From: an uncultured Cellvibrio sp.
GTDB lineage: Bacteria > Pseudomonadota > Gammaproteobacteria > Pseudomonadales > Cellvibrionaceae
Direction: 5' to 3'
DNA: 64,000 bases
Assembly: GCA_946481095.1 (NCBI GenBank)
Contig: CAMLML010000015.1
Location: forward strand, 1 to 64,000
Made by a program: the position numbers and the translations under genes. The notes below the pieces were generated by a model. That model was not told the origin of the DNA. It ran no database searches and was given only the letters and a program-made list of their open reading frames with translations. Every line of letters starts with the position of its first letter. Position 1 is the first letter of the stretch. Of this stretch, positions 20,007 to 28,654 are shown piece by piece.

Positions 20007-20024
20007 CTGTCACAATTTTGTCAT
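20007..20024 (+). promoter_or_regulatory. Second Pho box, opposite orientation, at pstC
   Basis: CTGTCAC-AATT-TTGTCAT on the plus strand has PhoB-box spacing and a better consensus than its partner. It is head-to-head with the pstC box with an 8-nt gap. No gene lies downstream in its own direction, so it probably adds PhoB binding rather than starting a transcript. Confidence 0.65.
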
Positions 20025-20043
20025 CAATTTTATTGTGCAAAAA

Positions 20044-20070
20044 AAAGGCAGACACCCTGTGTCTGCCTTT
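20044..20070 (-). terminator. Strong intrinsic terminator of pstS
   Basis: A perfect 12-bp stem (20044-20055 with 20059-20070) and a 3-nt loop. On the minus strand it continues into eight T, 16 bp after the pstS stop codon. It separates pstS from pstCAB-phoU. Confidence 0.95.
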
Positions 20071-20085
20071 TACCAGAATCACAAT

Positions 20086-21057
20086 TTATTTTTGCAATTC
20101 AGCCAATGCCTTGTTCACGATTGACACAGGCAATGGAATGTAACCGTCTTTTACTACCGTCTGTTGTCCTTGTTTTGATAACACCATTTTCAAAAACTCC
20201 AATTGCATCTTATCAAGCGGATGATTGGGCTTTTTATTAATGTAAACATAAAGAACTCTGGCCAAAGGATAAGTGCCATCAAGCGCATGTGCCGCATCAG
20301 CGGGAACAAAAGCTTCTCCGTCTTTTTTCGATAAAGGCAAAGCACGCACACCTGAAGTGATATAACCAATGCCGGAATAACCAATACCATTCACTGAACT
20401 GGTAACACCCTGCACCACAGCTGACGAACCAGGTTGTTCATTAATCGTAGCTTTGAAATCACCTTTACAGAGTGCAACTTCCTTGAAGTATCCGTAAGTA
20501 CCTGAAACCGCATTACGACTGTACAAAGTAAAATCACGATTTGCCCATGAGCCGGTTAATCCCAGATCACCCCATCGCACTATATCCTTTGCTTCACCAC
20601 ACTTGCGTGTTGCAGAAAAAATGGCATCCACTTGTTGCAAACTCAAACCTTTGATCGGGTTGTCTTTGTTGACATAAACAGCCAATACGTCAATTGCAAC
20701 CGGAACTGCTGTCGGCTTGTAACCAAATTTGGCTTCGAAAGCTTGCACTTCTTCTGATTTCATTTCACGACTCATAGGCCCAAAATTAGCGGTACCTTCA
20801 GTCAATGCTGGTGGCGCAGTCGATGAACCGGCACCCTGAATTTGAATATTGATATTGGGATAAAGTTTTTTGAAATCTTCCGCCCAAAGTGTCATCAGAT
20901 TATTAAGCGTATCCGAACCTATAGAGTTCACATTACCGGACACACCGGTAATCACTTTGTATTCGGGTAAATTGGAATCAACAACTGCTTGCACAGCCGC
21001 CGCACAAACCATGGAACCAACCAGCACCAGGTTTTTAATCATCTTCATGGCGTTCAT
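20086..21057 (-). CDS. pstS: Periplasmic phosphate-binding protein PstS
   Basis: A 323-aa high-affinity phosphate-binding protein that feeds PstCAB. The signal peptide is [24 protein letters not shown]. The phosphate-binding segments are [30 protein letters not shown] and [13 protein letters not shown]. Start 21057 has GGAGC six bases upstream. It is transcribed alone from a double-Pho-box promoter and ends in a strong terminator, so binding protein can be made in excess over the membrane subunits. Confidence 0.97.
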   Translation of the reverse strand: MNAMKMIKNLVLVGSMVCAAAVQAVVDSNLPEYKVITGVSGNVNSIGSDTLNNLMTLWAEDFKKLYPNINIQIQGAGSSTAPPALTEGTANFGPMSREMKSEEVQAFEAKFGYKPTAVPVAIDVLAVYVNKDNPIKGLSLQQVDAIFSATRKCGEAKDIVRWGDLGLTGSWANRDFTLYSRNAVSGTYGYFKEVALCKGDFKATINEQPGSSAVVQGVTSSVNGIGYSGIGYITSGVRALPLSKKDGEAFVPADAAHALDGTYPLARVLYVYINKKPNHPLDKMQLEFLKMVLSKQGQQTVVKDGYIPLPVSIVNKALAELQK

Positions 21058-21119
21058 AGAGCGCTCCGATTATTGAAAGTAAATTGAAATCTCGAAATGT
21101 CCATGCTTTCGATGCAGGC

Positions 21120-21153
21120 AATCTACAAAACAAATATGACACTCTGATGACAA
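21120..21153 (-). promoter_or_regulatory. Pho box and -10 of the pstS promoter
   Basis: On the minus strand TTGTCAT-CAGA-GTGTCAT (21136-21153) fits the PhoB consensus well. Ten nucleotides downstream is TAGATT (21120-21125), a 4/6 match to the -10 element. It lies about 63-96 bp upstream of the pstS start. Confidence 0.85.
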
Positions 21154-21161
21154 AGATAAAT

Positions 21162-21190
21162 TTGTCATCAGAGTGTCATCAATCGGTCAT
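21162..21190 (+). promoter_or_regulatory. Second Pho box at pstS, opposite orientation
   Basis: TTGTCAT-CAGA-GTGTCAT on the plus strand is identical to the pstS box and lies head-to-head with it after 8 nt. A third, weaker heptamer CGGTCAT follows after another 4 nt. Bases 21136-21154 and 21161-21179 form a perfect 19-bp inverted repeat around a 6-nt centre, which could also act as a hairpin after sspB. Confidence 0.75.
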
Positions 21191-21200
21191 GAATTAATTC

Positions 21201-21623
21201 TTACTTAACCACTCGCAACCCGGGACGTTTGATGCTGGTGACATTTTTTTCAGGGTTGATTCCCGCCGGGGGAGGGGAAGTGGGTTCAGGAGGTTGGGGT
21301 TCGACAGGCTCAGGGCCAAACATCATGCCTTGTCCATTTTCTCTGGCGTAAATTCCCTGAATCGCATTGCAAGGAATATAAAGACGATGAGGTACTCCAC
21401 CAAAACGAGCATTAAATGCAACCGCCGTTAAATCCATAATAAAATCCTGAACGGCTGTCGGTGAAATATTCAATAAAATATGCCCGTGCTTGTCGAGATA
21501 TTGCTGGGGAACCTGTGTTCCCGGAACATGGGCGTCCACCAGAATTTGCGGTGTGCAGGCGTTATCGACCAACCATTCGTAAATTGCACGAAGGAGATAA
21601 GGACGAGTCGAGGTCATTTTCAT
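21201..21623 (-). CDS. sspB: ClpXP protease specificity-enhancing factor SspB
   Basis: A 140-aa adaptor that hands ssrA-tagged proteins to ClpXP. The N-terminal domain MTSTRPYLLRAIYEWLVDN and the tail VTSIKRPGLRVVK (the ClpX-binding XB motif) are diagnostic, joined by a proline-rich linker. ATG 21623 is chosen because AGGAG lies about 8 nt upstream. A longer reading frame would run through the terminator of the preceding gene. In most gammaproteobacteria sspA stands directly in front; here it is missing. Confidence 0.95.
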   Translation of the reverse strand: MKMTSTRPYLLRAIYEWLVDNACTPQILVDAHVPGTQVPQQYLDKHGHILLNISPTAVQDFIMDLTAVAFNARFGGVPHRLYIPCNAIQGIYARENGQGMMFGPEPVEPQPPEPTSPPPAGINPEKNVTSIKRPGLRVVK

Positions 21624-21675
21624 AAAGACATCTCCTACAATTTCCGCAACTTTATGGAAATTTTTACCAAACAAA

Positions 21676-21697
21676 ACGGGCGACCTAAGCCGCCCGT
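21676..21697 (-). terminator. Terminator of the petA-cytochrome b/c1 operon
   Basis: Stem ACGGGCG/CGCCCGT with an 8-nt loop, followed on the minus strand by a T-rich stretch (21661-21675). It lies between the cytochrome b/c1 gene and sspB. Confidence 0.75.
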
Positions 21698-21734
21698 CAG
21701 ACTAACAGAAACTATTCATCAGGAAAGCAGGTTT

Positions 21735-23987
21735 TTAGTGAACGTCTTTCCAATATTCACGATTCAGGAAATACACAAAGATAAATAGAATCAAAATAAA
21801 TCCAAGAACCCACTTGCCTGTTGCTTTACGCTCGACAGCAGCAGGCTCACCTACGTAAGCCAGAAAGTTGGTTAAATCAAACGCGGCCTGATCAAATTCA
21901 GCTGCAGTCATACTACCTTTAACCTTTCCTTCTTTTAACGCACCGCAATGCTCATCCAGTTGCAACTGACCCACTTCGTCACGCAAAGGGCCACCATTGT
22001 GGTTTAACTTTGGCCCTGCACCACATTCCAACAAACCTTGAGGACCAATCAAAACATGGGGCATGCCCACGTTAGGGAATACACGATTGTTTACACCCCA
22101 GGGACGAGTATCGTCTTTGTAGAAGTTACGCAGATAGGTGTAGATCCACTCGGGTGAGCGCGCGCGCGAAACCAGGGTAAGATCTGGAGGAACCACACCA
22201 AACCACACCTTCGCCTGTTGTGGTTTCATGGATATCTCCATCAATTGACCGATACGCTGCCCACCCTGGATCAAAGTGCCATCCATCAATTCAGGCGGAA
22301 TACCCAGATCACTGGCAACTCGTTCGAATCGGGAGTACTTCACTGAATGACAACCCATGCAGTAGTTAACAAAATACTTGGCACCACGTTGTAAAGACTC
22401 TTTATTGGTTAACTCAGGCTCCATTTTGTCGCAGGGTATAGCTCCGCACTTGAATGCGCCTTCACTGGCAACGGCTTTGATGGGTATCACCGCCAGAAGC
22501 ACAAAGAAAGCAAAACCTGCCCAAACCAGATACGCAGGCAAACCTTTGGCCTGTGTCCGTGAAGGTTCGGTACCATCGTAATCACGTGAAGCCAATAGCG
22601 GTAAAGCAGCAAAAATAATCGCCAATATCAGGCTCAACCCTGTTACCAGAACCGGAATATGTGAATCAGCATATTTATCATTGAATGTGTAGTTGATAGT
22701 AAACGCAGCGAATATCAATGCAAAAACTCCACACAATATCCAGGACACCGGCGACTTGGCTTTCGCTTTATCGGGATTGGTCCATACAGGCATAGTGAAA
22801 AAATAAGCGAAGTAGAAAGTGGTTGCGATTTGCGACAGGAAGGTTCTGCCTTCTGTTGGCGCCTTCACTCCCAGATAACCCAAAATCACAAACATTGACG
22901 CAAAAGCCAGCAACATCAGACGGGTTATTTGGCCGCGATAACGCAGGGATTTCACCTTGCTACGATCCAACCACGGCAGGAAGAAGAGCACAACTATAGC
23001 GGCCACCATTGCCAAAAAGCCCAGAAACTTGGCTGTCAGTGTGAACACGCCCAAATCAATTTCCAGGGTAACGGCACGCAACACTGCATAGTAGGGAGTG
23101 AAATACCAGACGGGTGCAATGTGGGTTGGCGTTTTAAGGTTATTGGCTTCTTCAAAGTTAGCTAATTCAAGGAAGTATCCGCCCATTTCCGGCGTAAAGA
23201 AAATCACATAACAGAAAATAAACAGGAAACAACAAATGCCTATCAAATCATGAACTGTGTAGTAAGGATGAAAGGGCACACCATCAAGGGGGACACCATT
23301 GGCATCTTTGTTCTTTTTAATCTCAACACCATCGGGGTTATTGGAGCCCACTTCATGCAAGGCCAGGATGTGAAAGACAACCAAAGCCAGCAATACAATT
23401 GGTAGTGCGACCACATGCAACGCAAAGAAACGATTTAATGTTGCACCGGAAATCAGGTAATCGCCGCGTATCCACTCGACCAGGGCGTCGCCTATACCAG
23501 GAATGGCACCAAATAAAGAGACAATTACCTGTGCACCCCAATAAGACATTTGCCCCCAAGGTAATACATACCCCATAAAGGCTTCAGCCATCAGTGCCAG
23601 ATAAATAAACATGCCGAAAATCCACACCAACTCGCGTGGTTTTTTGTAGGAACCGTACATCATCCCGCGAAACATGTGCAGATAAACCACAACAAAGAAC
23701 GCAGAAGCACCAACCCCATGCATGTATCGCAGGATATAACCGTAAGGAACGTCCCGCATAATGTATTCAACCGACTTGAAAGCCTCTTCTGCTGTCGGTG
23801 TGTAGAACATAGTCAACCAAATACCTGTTACTAATTGGTTGACCAAAACAAGAAGAGACAAAACCCCGAAGAAATACCAGAAATTGAAATTTTTGGGTGC
23901 ATAGTACTTACCCATATGGGTATCCCAGGCACGTTGAACAGGGAGACGGTCATCAATCCACTGCCACAAACCTACTAACCAATTCAT
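21735..23987 (-). CDS. petBC: Fused cytochrome b / cytochrome c1 of the bc1 complex
   Basis: A single 750-aa reading frame for the two catalytic haem subunits of ubiquinol:cytochrome c reductase. Residues about 1-480 are cytochrome b with the b-haem histidine pairs in RYMHGVGASAFFVVVYLHM and FFALHVVALPIVLLALVVFH. An internal signal-like helix ends IKAVAS-EGAF (about residue 500). It is followed by cytochrome c1 with CMGCH and a C-terminal membrane anchor. No stop or frameshift separates the parts, as in the cleaved FbcH precursor of Bradyrhizobium. ATG 23987 starts 4 bp after the petA stop within a translationally coupled operon. Confidence 0.93.
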   Translation of the reverse strand: MNWLVGLWQWIDDRLPVQRAWDTHMGKYYAPKNFNFWYFFGVLSLLVLVNQLVTGIWLTMFYTPTAEEAFKSVEYIMRDVPYGYILRYMHGVGASAFFVVVYLHMFRGMMYGSYKKPRELVWIFGMFIYLALMAEAFMGYVLPWGQMSYWGAQVIVSLFGAIPGIGDALVEWIRGDYLISGATLNRFFALHVVALPIVLLALVVFHILALHEVGSNNPDGVEIKKNKDANGVPLDGVPFHPYYTVHDLIGICCFLFIFCYVIFFTPEMGGYFLELANFEEANNLKTPTHIAPVWYFTPYYAVLRAVTLEIDLGVFTLTAKFLGFLAMVAAIVVLFFLPWLDRSKVKSLRYRGQITRLMLLAFASMFVILGYLGVKAPTEGRTFLSQIATTFYFAYFFTMPVWTNPDKAKAKSPVSWILCGVFALIFAAFTINYTFNDKYADSHIPVLVTGLSLILAIIFAALPLLASRDYDGTEPSRTQAKGLPAYLVWAGFAFFVLLAVIPIKAVASEGAFKCGAIPCDKMEPELTNKESLQRGAKYFVNYCMGCHSVKYSRFERVASDLGIPPELMDGTLIQGGQRIGQLMEISMKPQQAKVWFGVVPPDLTLVSRARSPEWIYTYLRNFYKDDTRPWGVNNRVFPNVGMPHVLIGPQGLLECGAGPKLNHNGGPLRDEVGQLQLDEHCGALKEGKVKGSMTAAEFDQAAFDLTNFLAYVGEPAAVERKATGKWVLGFILILFIFVYFLNREYWKDVH

Positions 23988-23988
23988 A

Positions 23989-24579
23989 TTAAGCCCCTTG
24001 CTCCTCACCTATAACAACTAAAAACTCACTCTCGTATTTATGAGGAGGAATCTCCAAATTTATTGGTGCAGGCATACTTTTGTAGACCCGGCCGGCCAGA
24101 TCATATTTGGATCCATGACAAGGGCAAAAGAAACCACCCTGCCACTTGTCACCGCCCAAATCCGCTGCACCCACATCAGGGCGAAACATTGGAGCACAAC
24201 CCAAATGCGTACAAACACCTAAAAGGATTGCAAACTCCTTGTTAACCGCTCTCTCGGGATTCTTTGCATACGCAGGCTGAACAGACCTGTCTGATTGGAT
24301 ATCACTCAGCATCTCTTCTACCGTTTTCAAACCATCGATAGCAGCCTGAGTGCGGCGAACGATATAAACCGGTTTACCACGCCACTCAACAGTGATCATT
24401 CCACCTGGTTCAATCTTACTCACATTAACTTTGACTGGAGCACCGGCAGCCTTGGCTTTGGCGCTTGGGTACCATGACCCTACGAATGGAACAGCAGCAC
24501 CCACTACACCTACAGCACCGACAACTGACGTGCCGATAATGAGATTGCGGCGGGTTTTATTAACAGCGTCATTACTCAT
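23989..24579 (-). CDS. petA: Rieske iron-sulfur subunit of the bc1 complex
   Basis: A 196-aa electron carrier that accepts electrons from ubiquinol. The N-terminus KTRRNLIIGTSVVGAVGVVG is a Tat-type signal/anchor. The [2Fe-2S] ligands are in CTHLGCAP and CPCHGSKYD. Start 24579 follows GGGGGAGAA. It is translated just ahead of the fused cytochrome b/c1 gene, with stop and start 1 bp apart, and lies downstream of rplM-rpsI as in many gammaproteobacteria. Confidence 0.97.
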   Translation of the reverse strand: MSNDAVNKTRRNLIIGTSVVGAVGVVGAAVPFVGSWYPSAKAKAAGAPVKVNVSKIEPGGMITVEWRGKPVYIVRRTQAAIDGLKTVEEMLSDIQSDRSVQPAYAKNPERAVNKEFAILLGVCTHLGCAPMFRPDVGAADLGGDKWQGGFFCPCHGSKYDLAGRVYKSMPAPINLEIPPHKYESEFLVVIGEEQGA

Positions 24580-24761
24580 GACGATTCTCCCCCAAGAGCT
24601 TGAAAAGCTGGAATGTCGATTGTCGTTTTAATCCCTGACAATCGAGATAAATAATGTTTTGGTGAGTCCACAAAAGGCGGGCAATGTTAAAGAATTCAAG
24701 CCTCGCTTACAAGAATAACCACAGTAATAAGATGGATTACAAGCGTAAAATTTTAGACATA

Positions 24762-24798
24762 AAAAAACGCCCAAGCCAGAAAAGTCTTGAGCGTTTTT
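24762..24798 (-). terminator. Intrinsic terminator after rpsI
   Basis: A stem of about 13 bp with one mismatch (AAACGCCCAAG side with CTTGAGCGTTT side) and a short A-rich loop, followed on the minus strand by a T run. It separates the ribosomal protein operon from petA. Confidence 0.85.
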
Positions 24799-24841
24799 GA
24801 CAATCATCAAATGGTGAACAATAAATCCACACAAATGGCAA

Positions 24842-25234
24842 TTAACGTTTGGAGTATTGTGGTCTCTTACGTGCTTTACGCAAGCCAACCTTCTTACGTT
24901 CAACTTCACGGGAATCGCGAGTCACATAACCGGCTTTACGCAAATCAGAACGAAGTGCCTCATCGTATTCCATCAATGCACGGGTCAAACCGTGACGAAT
25001 AGCACCTGCTTGTCCGAAACTACCACCACCACTAACAGTGACGGTTACATCGAACTTGCCAACCATATCGACCAGCTCCAATGGCTGCATTACAACCATT
25101 CGCGCCACCGGACGACCAAAGTATTCTTCGATAGTGCGATCATTAATACTGATTTTGCCAGTACCTTGAGTAATAAACACACGAGCTGTTGAGGTTTTAC
25201 GACGGCCTGTACCGTAGTATTGAGTTGCTGACAT
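24842..25234 (-). CDS. rpsI: 30S ribosomal protein S9
   Basis: A 130-aa small-subunit ribosomal protein. It begins [20 protein letters not shown] and ends [11 protein letters not shown]; the extended C-terminal tail with terminal KR reaches the ribosomal P site. Length is exactly typical. It follows rplM by 11 bp in the usual rplM-rpsI operon and is closed by a terminator. Confidence 0.99.
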   Translation of the reverse strand: MSATQYYGTGRRKTSTARVFITQGTGKISINDRTIEEYFGRPVARMVVMQPLELVDMVGKFDVTVTVSGGGSFGQAGAIRHGLTRALMEYDEALRSDLRKAGYVTRDSREVERKKVGLRKARKRPQYSKR

Positions 25235-25245
25235 GGTTTATCCCC

Positions 25246-25674
25246 TTATATATCCAGCACTTTAGGCTGTTGTGCAGTGTGTGGATGTTCGCTTCCGCCG
25301 TAAACTTTCAGCTTTCTGAACATAGCGCGACCCAATGGACCTTTTGGCAACATACCCTTGACCGCAGTCTGGATAGTGCGCTCTGGCGCCTTTTGGATCA
25401 GCTTGTCAAAGCTGATGGACTTGATACCACCAGGGTGATTGGTGTGATGGTAATAAAGTTTGTCTGTGGCTTTACGACCGGTTACACGCACTTGAGCAGC
25501 ATTGATCACGACGATGAAATCGCCTGTATCAACGTGCGGGGTGAATTCGGGCTTGTGTTTGCCGCGCAAGCGCGAGGCGATTTCAGCAGATAAACGACCA
25601 AGGGTTTTATTGGCCGCATCCACTATGTACCAGTCATGCACTATGGCTTCTGGTTTGGCAACGTATGTCTTCAT
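25246..25674 (-). CDS. rplM: 50S ribosomal protein L13
   Basis: A 142-aa large-subunit ribosomal protein. [20 protein letters not shown] and [19 protein letters not shown] are family signatures. Start 25674 matches the E. coli N-terminus; a 23-codon upstream extension in frame is leader sequence, not protein. It is first in the rplM-rpsI operon. The leader has small hairpins that could take part in autoregulation, but no known motif is certain. Confidence 0.98.
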   Translation of the reverse strand: MKTYVAKPEAIVHDWYIVDAANKTLGRLSAEIASRLRGKHKPEFTPHVDTGDFIVVINAAQVRVTGRKATDKLYYHHTNHPGGIKSISFDKLIQKAPERTIQTAVKGMLPKGPLGRAMFRKLKVYGGSEHPHTAQQPKVLDI

Positions 25675-26127
25675 GTTATTCCTGCCTGGGATGGATGTGG
25701 ATATAGATCCCTCAATTTGAGGGAGGCGGAATTCTACACACATGTCCTCGGCAGAGCAACCGCCGAAAACCCGCTACTCTCTACAAGATAACCAGCCCCC
25801 CAGGGGGTTATGACCCCAATTCCGATTGGGGCCGATTTGCACATTTTGCTGCTTCGAGGCATTACTTATGCCTGAAATAAGTGCACAAACCCTGTCTTTG
25901 AATTTTGCATTCAAAGTTATCCATCTCAGTTTCGCCTCTTTTTCTTTTTGTTAACGACATAGCACAGTGCACAAATTCAAATTTTATTTTTTTTGCGCAC
26001 CGCAAAAGGGCAATTGATTCATTTTCAAGAAATTGGCACAAGGCTTGAATAGTCTCCTCTGTCGATCGCATAAATTAAATTTTAAAAATTTTATTGCACC
26101 TAAAAATTCATTACAGGAGTCAATTCC
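25675..26127. other. Divergent intergenic region, rplM and nitrate transporter
   Basis: A 453-bp region carrying the leader/promoter of rplM (minus) and of nrtA (plus). It holds small hairpins: CCTCAA/TTGAGG near 25711-25724, CCCCAAT/ATTGGGG near 25813-25830, and CTTTGAAT/ATTCAAAG at 25896-25916. Two GTGCACAAA copies lie at 25881 and 25977. A sigma-54-like element is at 26034-26049. No convincing gene is present. Confidence 0.6.
26034..26049 (+). promoter_or_regulatory. Sigma-54-like promoter for nrtABD
   Basis: TGGCAC, then 5 nt, then TTGAA matches the -24/-12 layout of a sigma-54 promoter with correct GG-to-TTG spacing. The -12 GC is changed to GA, which weakens the match. It lies about 80 bp before nrtA, as expected for a nitrogen-controlled gene. 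Confidence 0.45.
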
Positions 26128-27534
26128 ATGAAAGCTGTACTCAATAGCCACAGAAATTTCAAAGGGCTACTAAAAAAATTAGCACTGGTGACATTTTCAT
26201 TTTCCGCCTGTTTGGGCATCACCCAATTTTCGTTTGCTGAAGTTGGTCCGGCAGAAAAAACTGATTTGAAATTTGGTTTTATTAAATTAACCGACATGGT
26301 TCCTTTAGCTGTTGCTTATGAAAATGGATATTTTGACGATGAAGGTTTGAATGTTGAATTGGAAGCACAAGCCAACTGGAAAGTTATTCTTGATCGTGTC
26401 ATTACCGGTGAACTTGATGGCGCACATATGCTGGCAGGACAACCCATTGGTGCCACCATAGGCTTCGGAACAAACGCTCATGTTGTTACCGCTTTTGCAT
26501 TGGATTTAAATGGTAACGGTTTGACAGTTGCCAACGATGTCTGGAAGAAAATGAAAAAAAATATTCCCCTTGATGCCAATGGAAAACCGGTTCATCCAAT
26601 TAAAGCTGATGCATTGAAGCCTGTAGTAACTGCGGCAAAAGAGGCAGGTCAACCATTTCCAATGGGTATGGTATTTCCCGTTTCCACTCACAACTATGAG
26701 ATTCGTTACTGGTTGGCGTCTGCAGGAATTCATCCTGGTTTTTACTCTCCGCTGAAAGGAGACATCACCGGCCAAATCAATTCAGATGTACTTTTATCTG
26801 TAACGCCTCCACCACAAATGCCAGCAACTTTGGAAGCAGGAACTATTAAAGGTTATATGGTGGGTGAACCATGGAATCAGCAAGCTGTATTCCGTGGCAT
26901 AGGCGTACCAGTCGTAACCAATTACGATATTCACAGCAATATGACTGAGAAAGTATTTGGCGTTACCAAAACCTGGGCTGACAAAAATCCAAACACTCAC
27001 ATTCGAGTTGTTAAGGCATTAATTCGTGCAGGTAAATGGCTGGATGAAAACAACAACGCCAATCGTTCTGCTGCTGCAAAAATGATTTCTGCATCTCACT
27101 ATGTCGGCGCTGATTACAAAGTCATTGCCAACTCAATGACCGGTGTATTTGAGTATGACCGTGGTGATTTACGCAAATCTCCCGACTTTAATGTTTTCTT
27201 CCGTTACGCAGCAACTTATCCACACCAAAGTGATGCGGTTTGGTATTTAACGCAAATGCGTCGCTGGGGACAAATTCCAGAAGGCAAACCTGACTCCTGG
27301 TATCAGGAAACTGCTGCAAAAATATTTTTGCCTGAAATTTATGAACGAGCTGCTGCCGAATTAATTGCTGAAGGCAAAATGGGTGCATCTGATTTCCCTG
27401 ACTTTAAAACCAAAGCGGGAATAAGAAAGTCTACAGAAATTAAATTCATCGACGGCATGATGTTCGACGCAAGCAAACCGAATGACTATATCAATCAATT
27501 CAAAATCGGTTTGAAAGGCGACGAAAAACTGTAA
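26128..27534 (+). CDS. nrtA: Nitrate-type ABC transporter binding protein
   Basis: A 468-aa substrate-binding protein of the NrtA/CmpA family, for nitrate/nitrite or bicarbonate. It has a signal peptide ending near SFAEVG. The N-terminal lobe pattern [23 protein letters not shown] and [14 protein letters not shown] are typical of NrtA. Start ATG follows ACAGGAGTC. It is first in nrtA-nrtB-nrtD. Nitrate is the likeliest substrate because of the family and the nitrogen-type promoter, but no nitrate reductase is in the window, so this is inference. Confidence 0.9.
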   Translation: MKAVLNSHRNFKGLLKKLALVTFSFSACLGITQFSFAEVGPAEKTDLKFGFIKLTDMVPLAVAYENGYFDDEGLNVELEAQANWKVILDRVITGELDGAHMLAGQPIGATIGFGTNAHVVTAFALDLNGNGLTVANDVWKKMKKNIPLDANGKPVHPIKADALKPVVTAAKEAGQPFPMGMVFPVSTHNYEIRYWLASAGIHPGFYSPLKGDITGQINSDVLLSVTPPPQMPATLEAGTIKGYMVGEPWNQQAVFRGIGVPVVTNYDIHSNMTEKVFGVTKTWADKNPNTHIRVVKALIRAGKWLDENNNANRSAAAKMISASHYVGADYKVIANSMTGVFEYDRGDLRKSPDFNVFFRYAATYPHQSDAVWYLTQMRRWGQIPEGKPDSWYQETAAKIFLPEIYERAAAELIAEGKMGASDFPDFKTKAGIRKSTEIKFIDGMMFDASKPNDYINQFKIGLKGDEKL

Positions 27535-27545
27535 AGCATTACACA

Positions 27546-27614
27546 GGTGGGCATAAAGCGAAGCGTGCCCACGCTGAATAGAGTTAGGTGGGCACGCTTC
27601 GCTTTATGCCCACC
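27546..27614. repeat. Perfect 27-bp inverted repeat inside the nrt operon
   Basis: Two 27-nt arms (27546-27572 and 27588-27614) are exact reverse complements around a 15-nt centre. The arms start GGTGGGCATAAAGCGAAGCG. It lies between nrtA and nrtB. It resembles REP-type mobile palindromes and could reduce read-through or protect the nrtA mRNA. Confidence 0.9.
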
Positions 27615-27637
27615 CTACGGTGATACCGGGGAAAATT

Positions 27638-28624
27638 ATGAGTAGCGTCTTAACAGGTTCAAATTTTATAAAAATGGAAAAAATTACACCCGCCAAATTG
27701 CGTAGTATTGTGATGTCAATATTAATGCCATTCGTGGGCGTATTAGTATTCTTACTGATTTGGCACATAGCAGCACCCAACATCAAAACATCATTAGGAA
27801 ATTTTCCGCAACCAACAGAAGTATTTGCTCAATGGGGCAATCTGGTTGATGAATATAAATCGGAAAAAGCGCGCGAAGCGCAATTTTATGAACGCCAGGA
27901 AAAGCGCAATCAGGAAATGCTGGCGCAAAATCCTGATGCACAAATTATTGAACGTGAATTCAGCGGCAGACCTACATTTTTTAACAAAATTGAAACCAGT
28001 CTGATAACCGTTTTATCCGGTTTTTTAATGGCAACTATTATCGCCATTCCCGTTGGCATCATGATTGGCTTGAGTCAAACACTTTATCAGGCAATCAATC
28101 CACTTATTCAATTGTTTAAACCCGTATCGCCGTTGGCCTGGTTGCCATTGGTCACTCTGGTTGTCAGTGCAGTATACGTTTCTGATTCGCCGATGTTTTC
28201 CAAGTCTTACATCATTTCATTATTTACCGTGAGTCTTTGCTGCTTGTGGCCCACCATGATTAACACTGCTGTGGGTGTTGCCGGTGTCAGCAAAGATTTA
28301 ATCAACGTCAGCCGCGTATTGCGTTTGGGTTGGTTCACTCACGTTCGCAAAATTGTCTTACCTTCTGCAATTCCGATGATGTTTACCGGCTTACGCATTT
28401 CATTGGGCATCGCCTGGATGGTGTTGATTGCAGCCGAAATGCTGTCGCAAAACCCTGGTCTTGGAAAATTTGTTTGGGATGAATTTCAGAATGGATCATC
28501 CGAATCATTAAGCAGAATTTGTTTGGCAATATTGGTTATTGGCGGAATTGGTTTTCTACTGGACCGCACTATTCTGATCTTACAAACCTGGGTTAACTGG
28601 GATAAATCTGCTGTCGTTCGTTAA
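27638..28624 (+). CDS. nrtB: Nitrate-type ABC transporter permease
   Basis: A 328-aa inner-membrane permease of the NrtB/SsuC family. One N-terminal helix (about residues 30-52) is followed by a charged insertion of about 70 residues. The BPD permease core has about five helices and the coupling loop INVSRVLRLGWFTHVRKIVLPSAIP. ATG 27638 is preferred to the in-frame GTG 27620 because GGGG lies 7-10 nt upstream. It sits between nrtA and the ATPase gene, separated from nrtA by the perfect inverted repeat. Confidence 0.92.
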   Translation: MSSVLTGSNFIKMEKITPAKLRSIVMSILMPFVGVLVFLLIWHIAAPNIKTSLGNFPQPTEVFAQWGNLVDEYKSEKAREAQFYERQEKRNQEMLAQNPDAQIIEREFSGRPTFFNKIETSLITVLSGFLMATIIAIPVGIMIGLSQTLYQAINPLIQLFKPVSPLAWLPLVTLVVSAVYVSDSPMFSKSYIISLFTVSLCCLWPTMINTAVGVAGVSKDLINVSRVLRLGWFTHVRKIVLPSAIPMMFTGLRISLGIAWMVLIAAEMLSQNPGLGKFVWDEFQNGSSESLSRICLAILVIGGIGFLLDRTILILQTWVNWDKSAVVR

Positions 28625-28654
28625 GTCATACGAAATTATATTGAGGATTGAATT

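Noticed and set aside
21136..21179. Palindrome read only as a terminator of sspB
   Set aside because: It lacks a T run, and each arm is a PhoB box with a properly spaced -10 for pstS, so regulation explains it better.
21624..21674. Longer N-terminus for SspB
   Set aside because: The extension approaches the terminator of the previous gene, while ATG 21623 has a good ribosome site and matches family starts.
24628..24909. Minus-strand frame of 93 codons at the rpsI 3' end
   Set aside because: It crosses the rpsI terminator and overlaps rpsI in another frame; no family features or ribosome site.
25675..25743. 23-codon N-terminal extension of L13
   Set aside because: L13 proteins start at MKTY; the extension is leader DNA.
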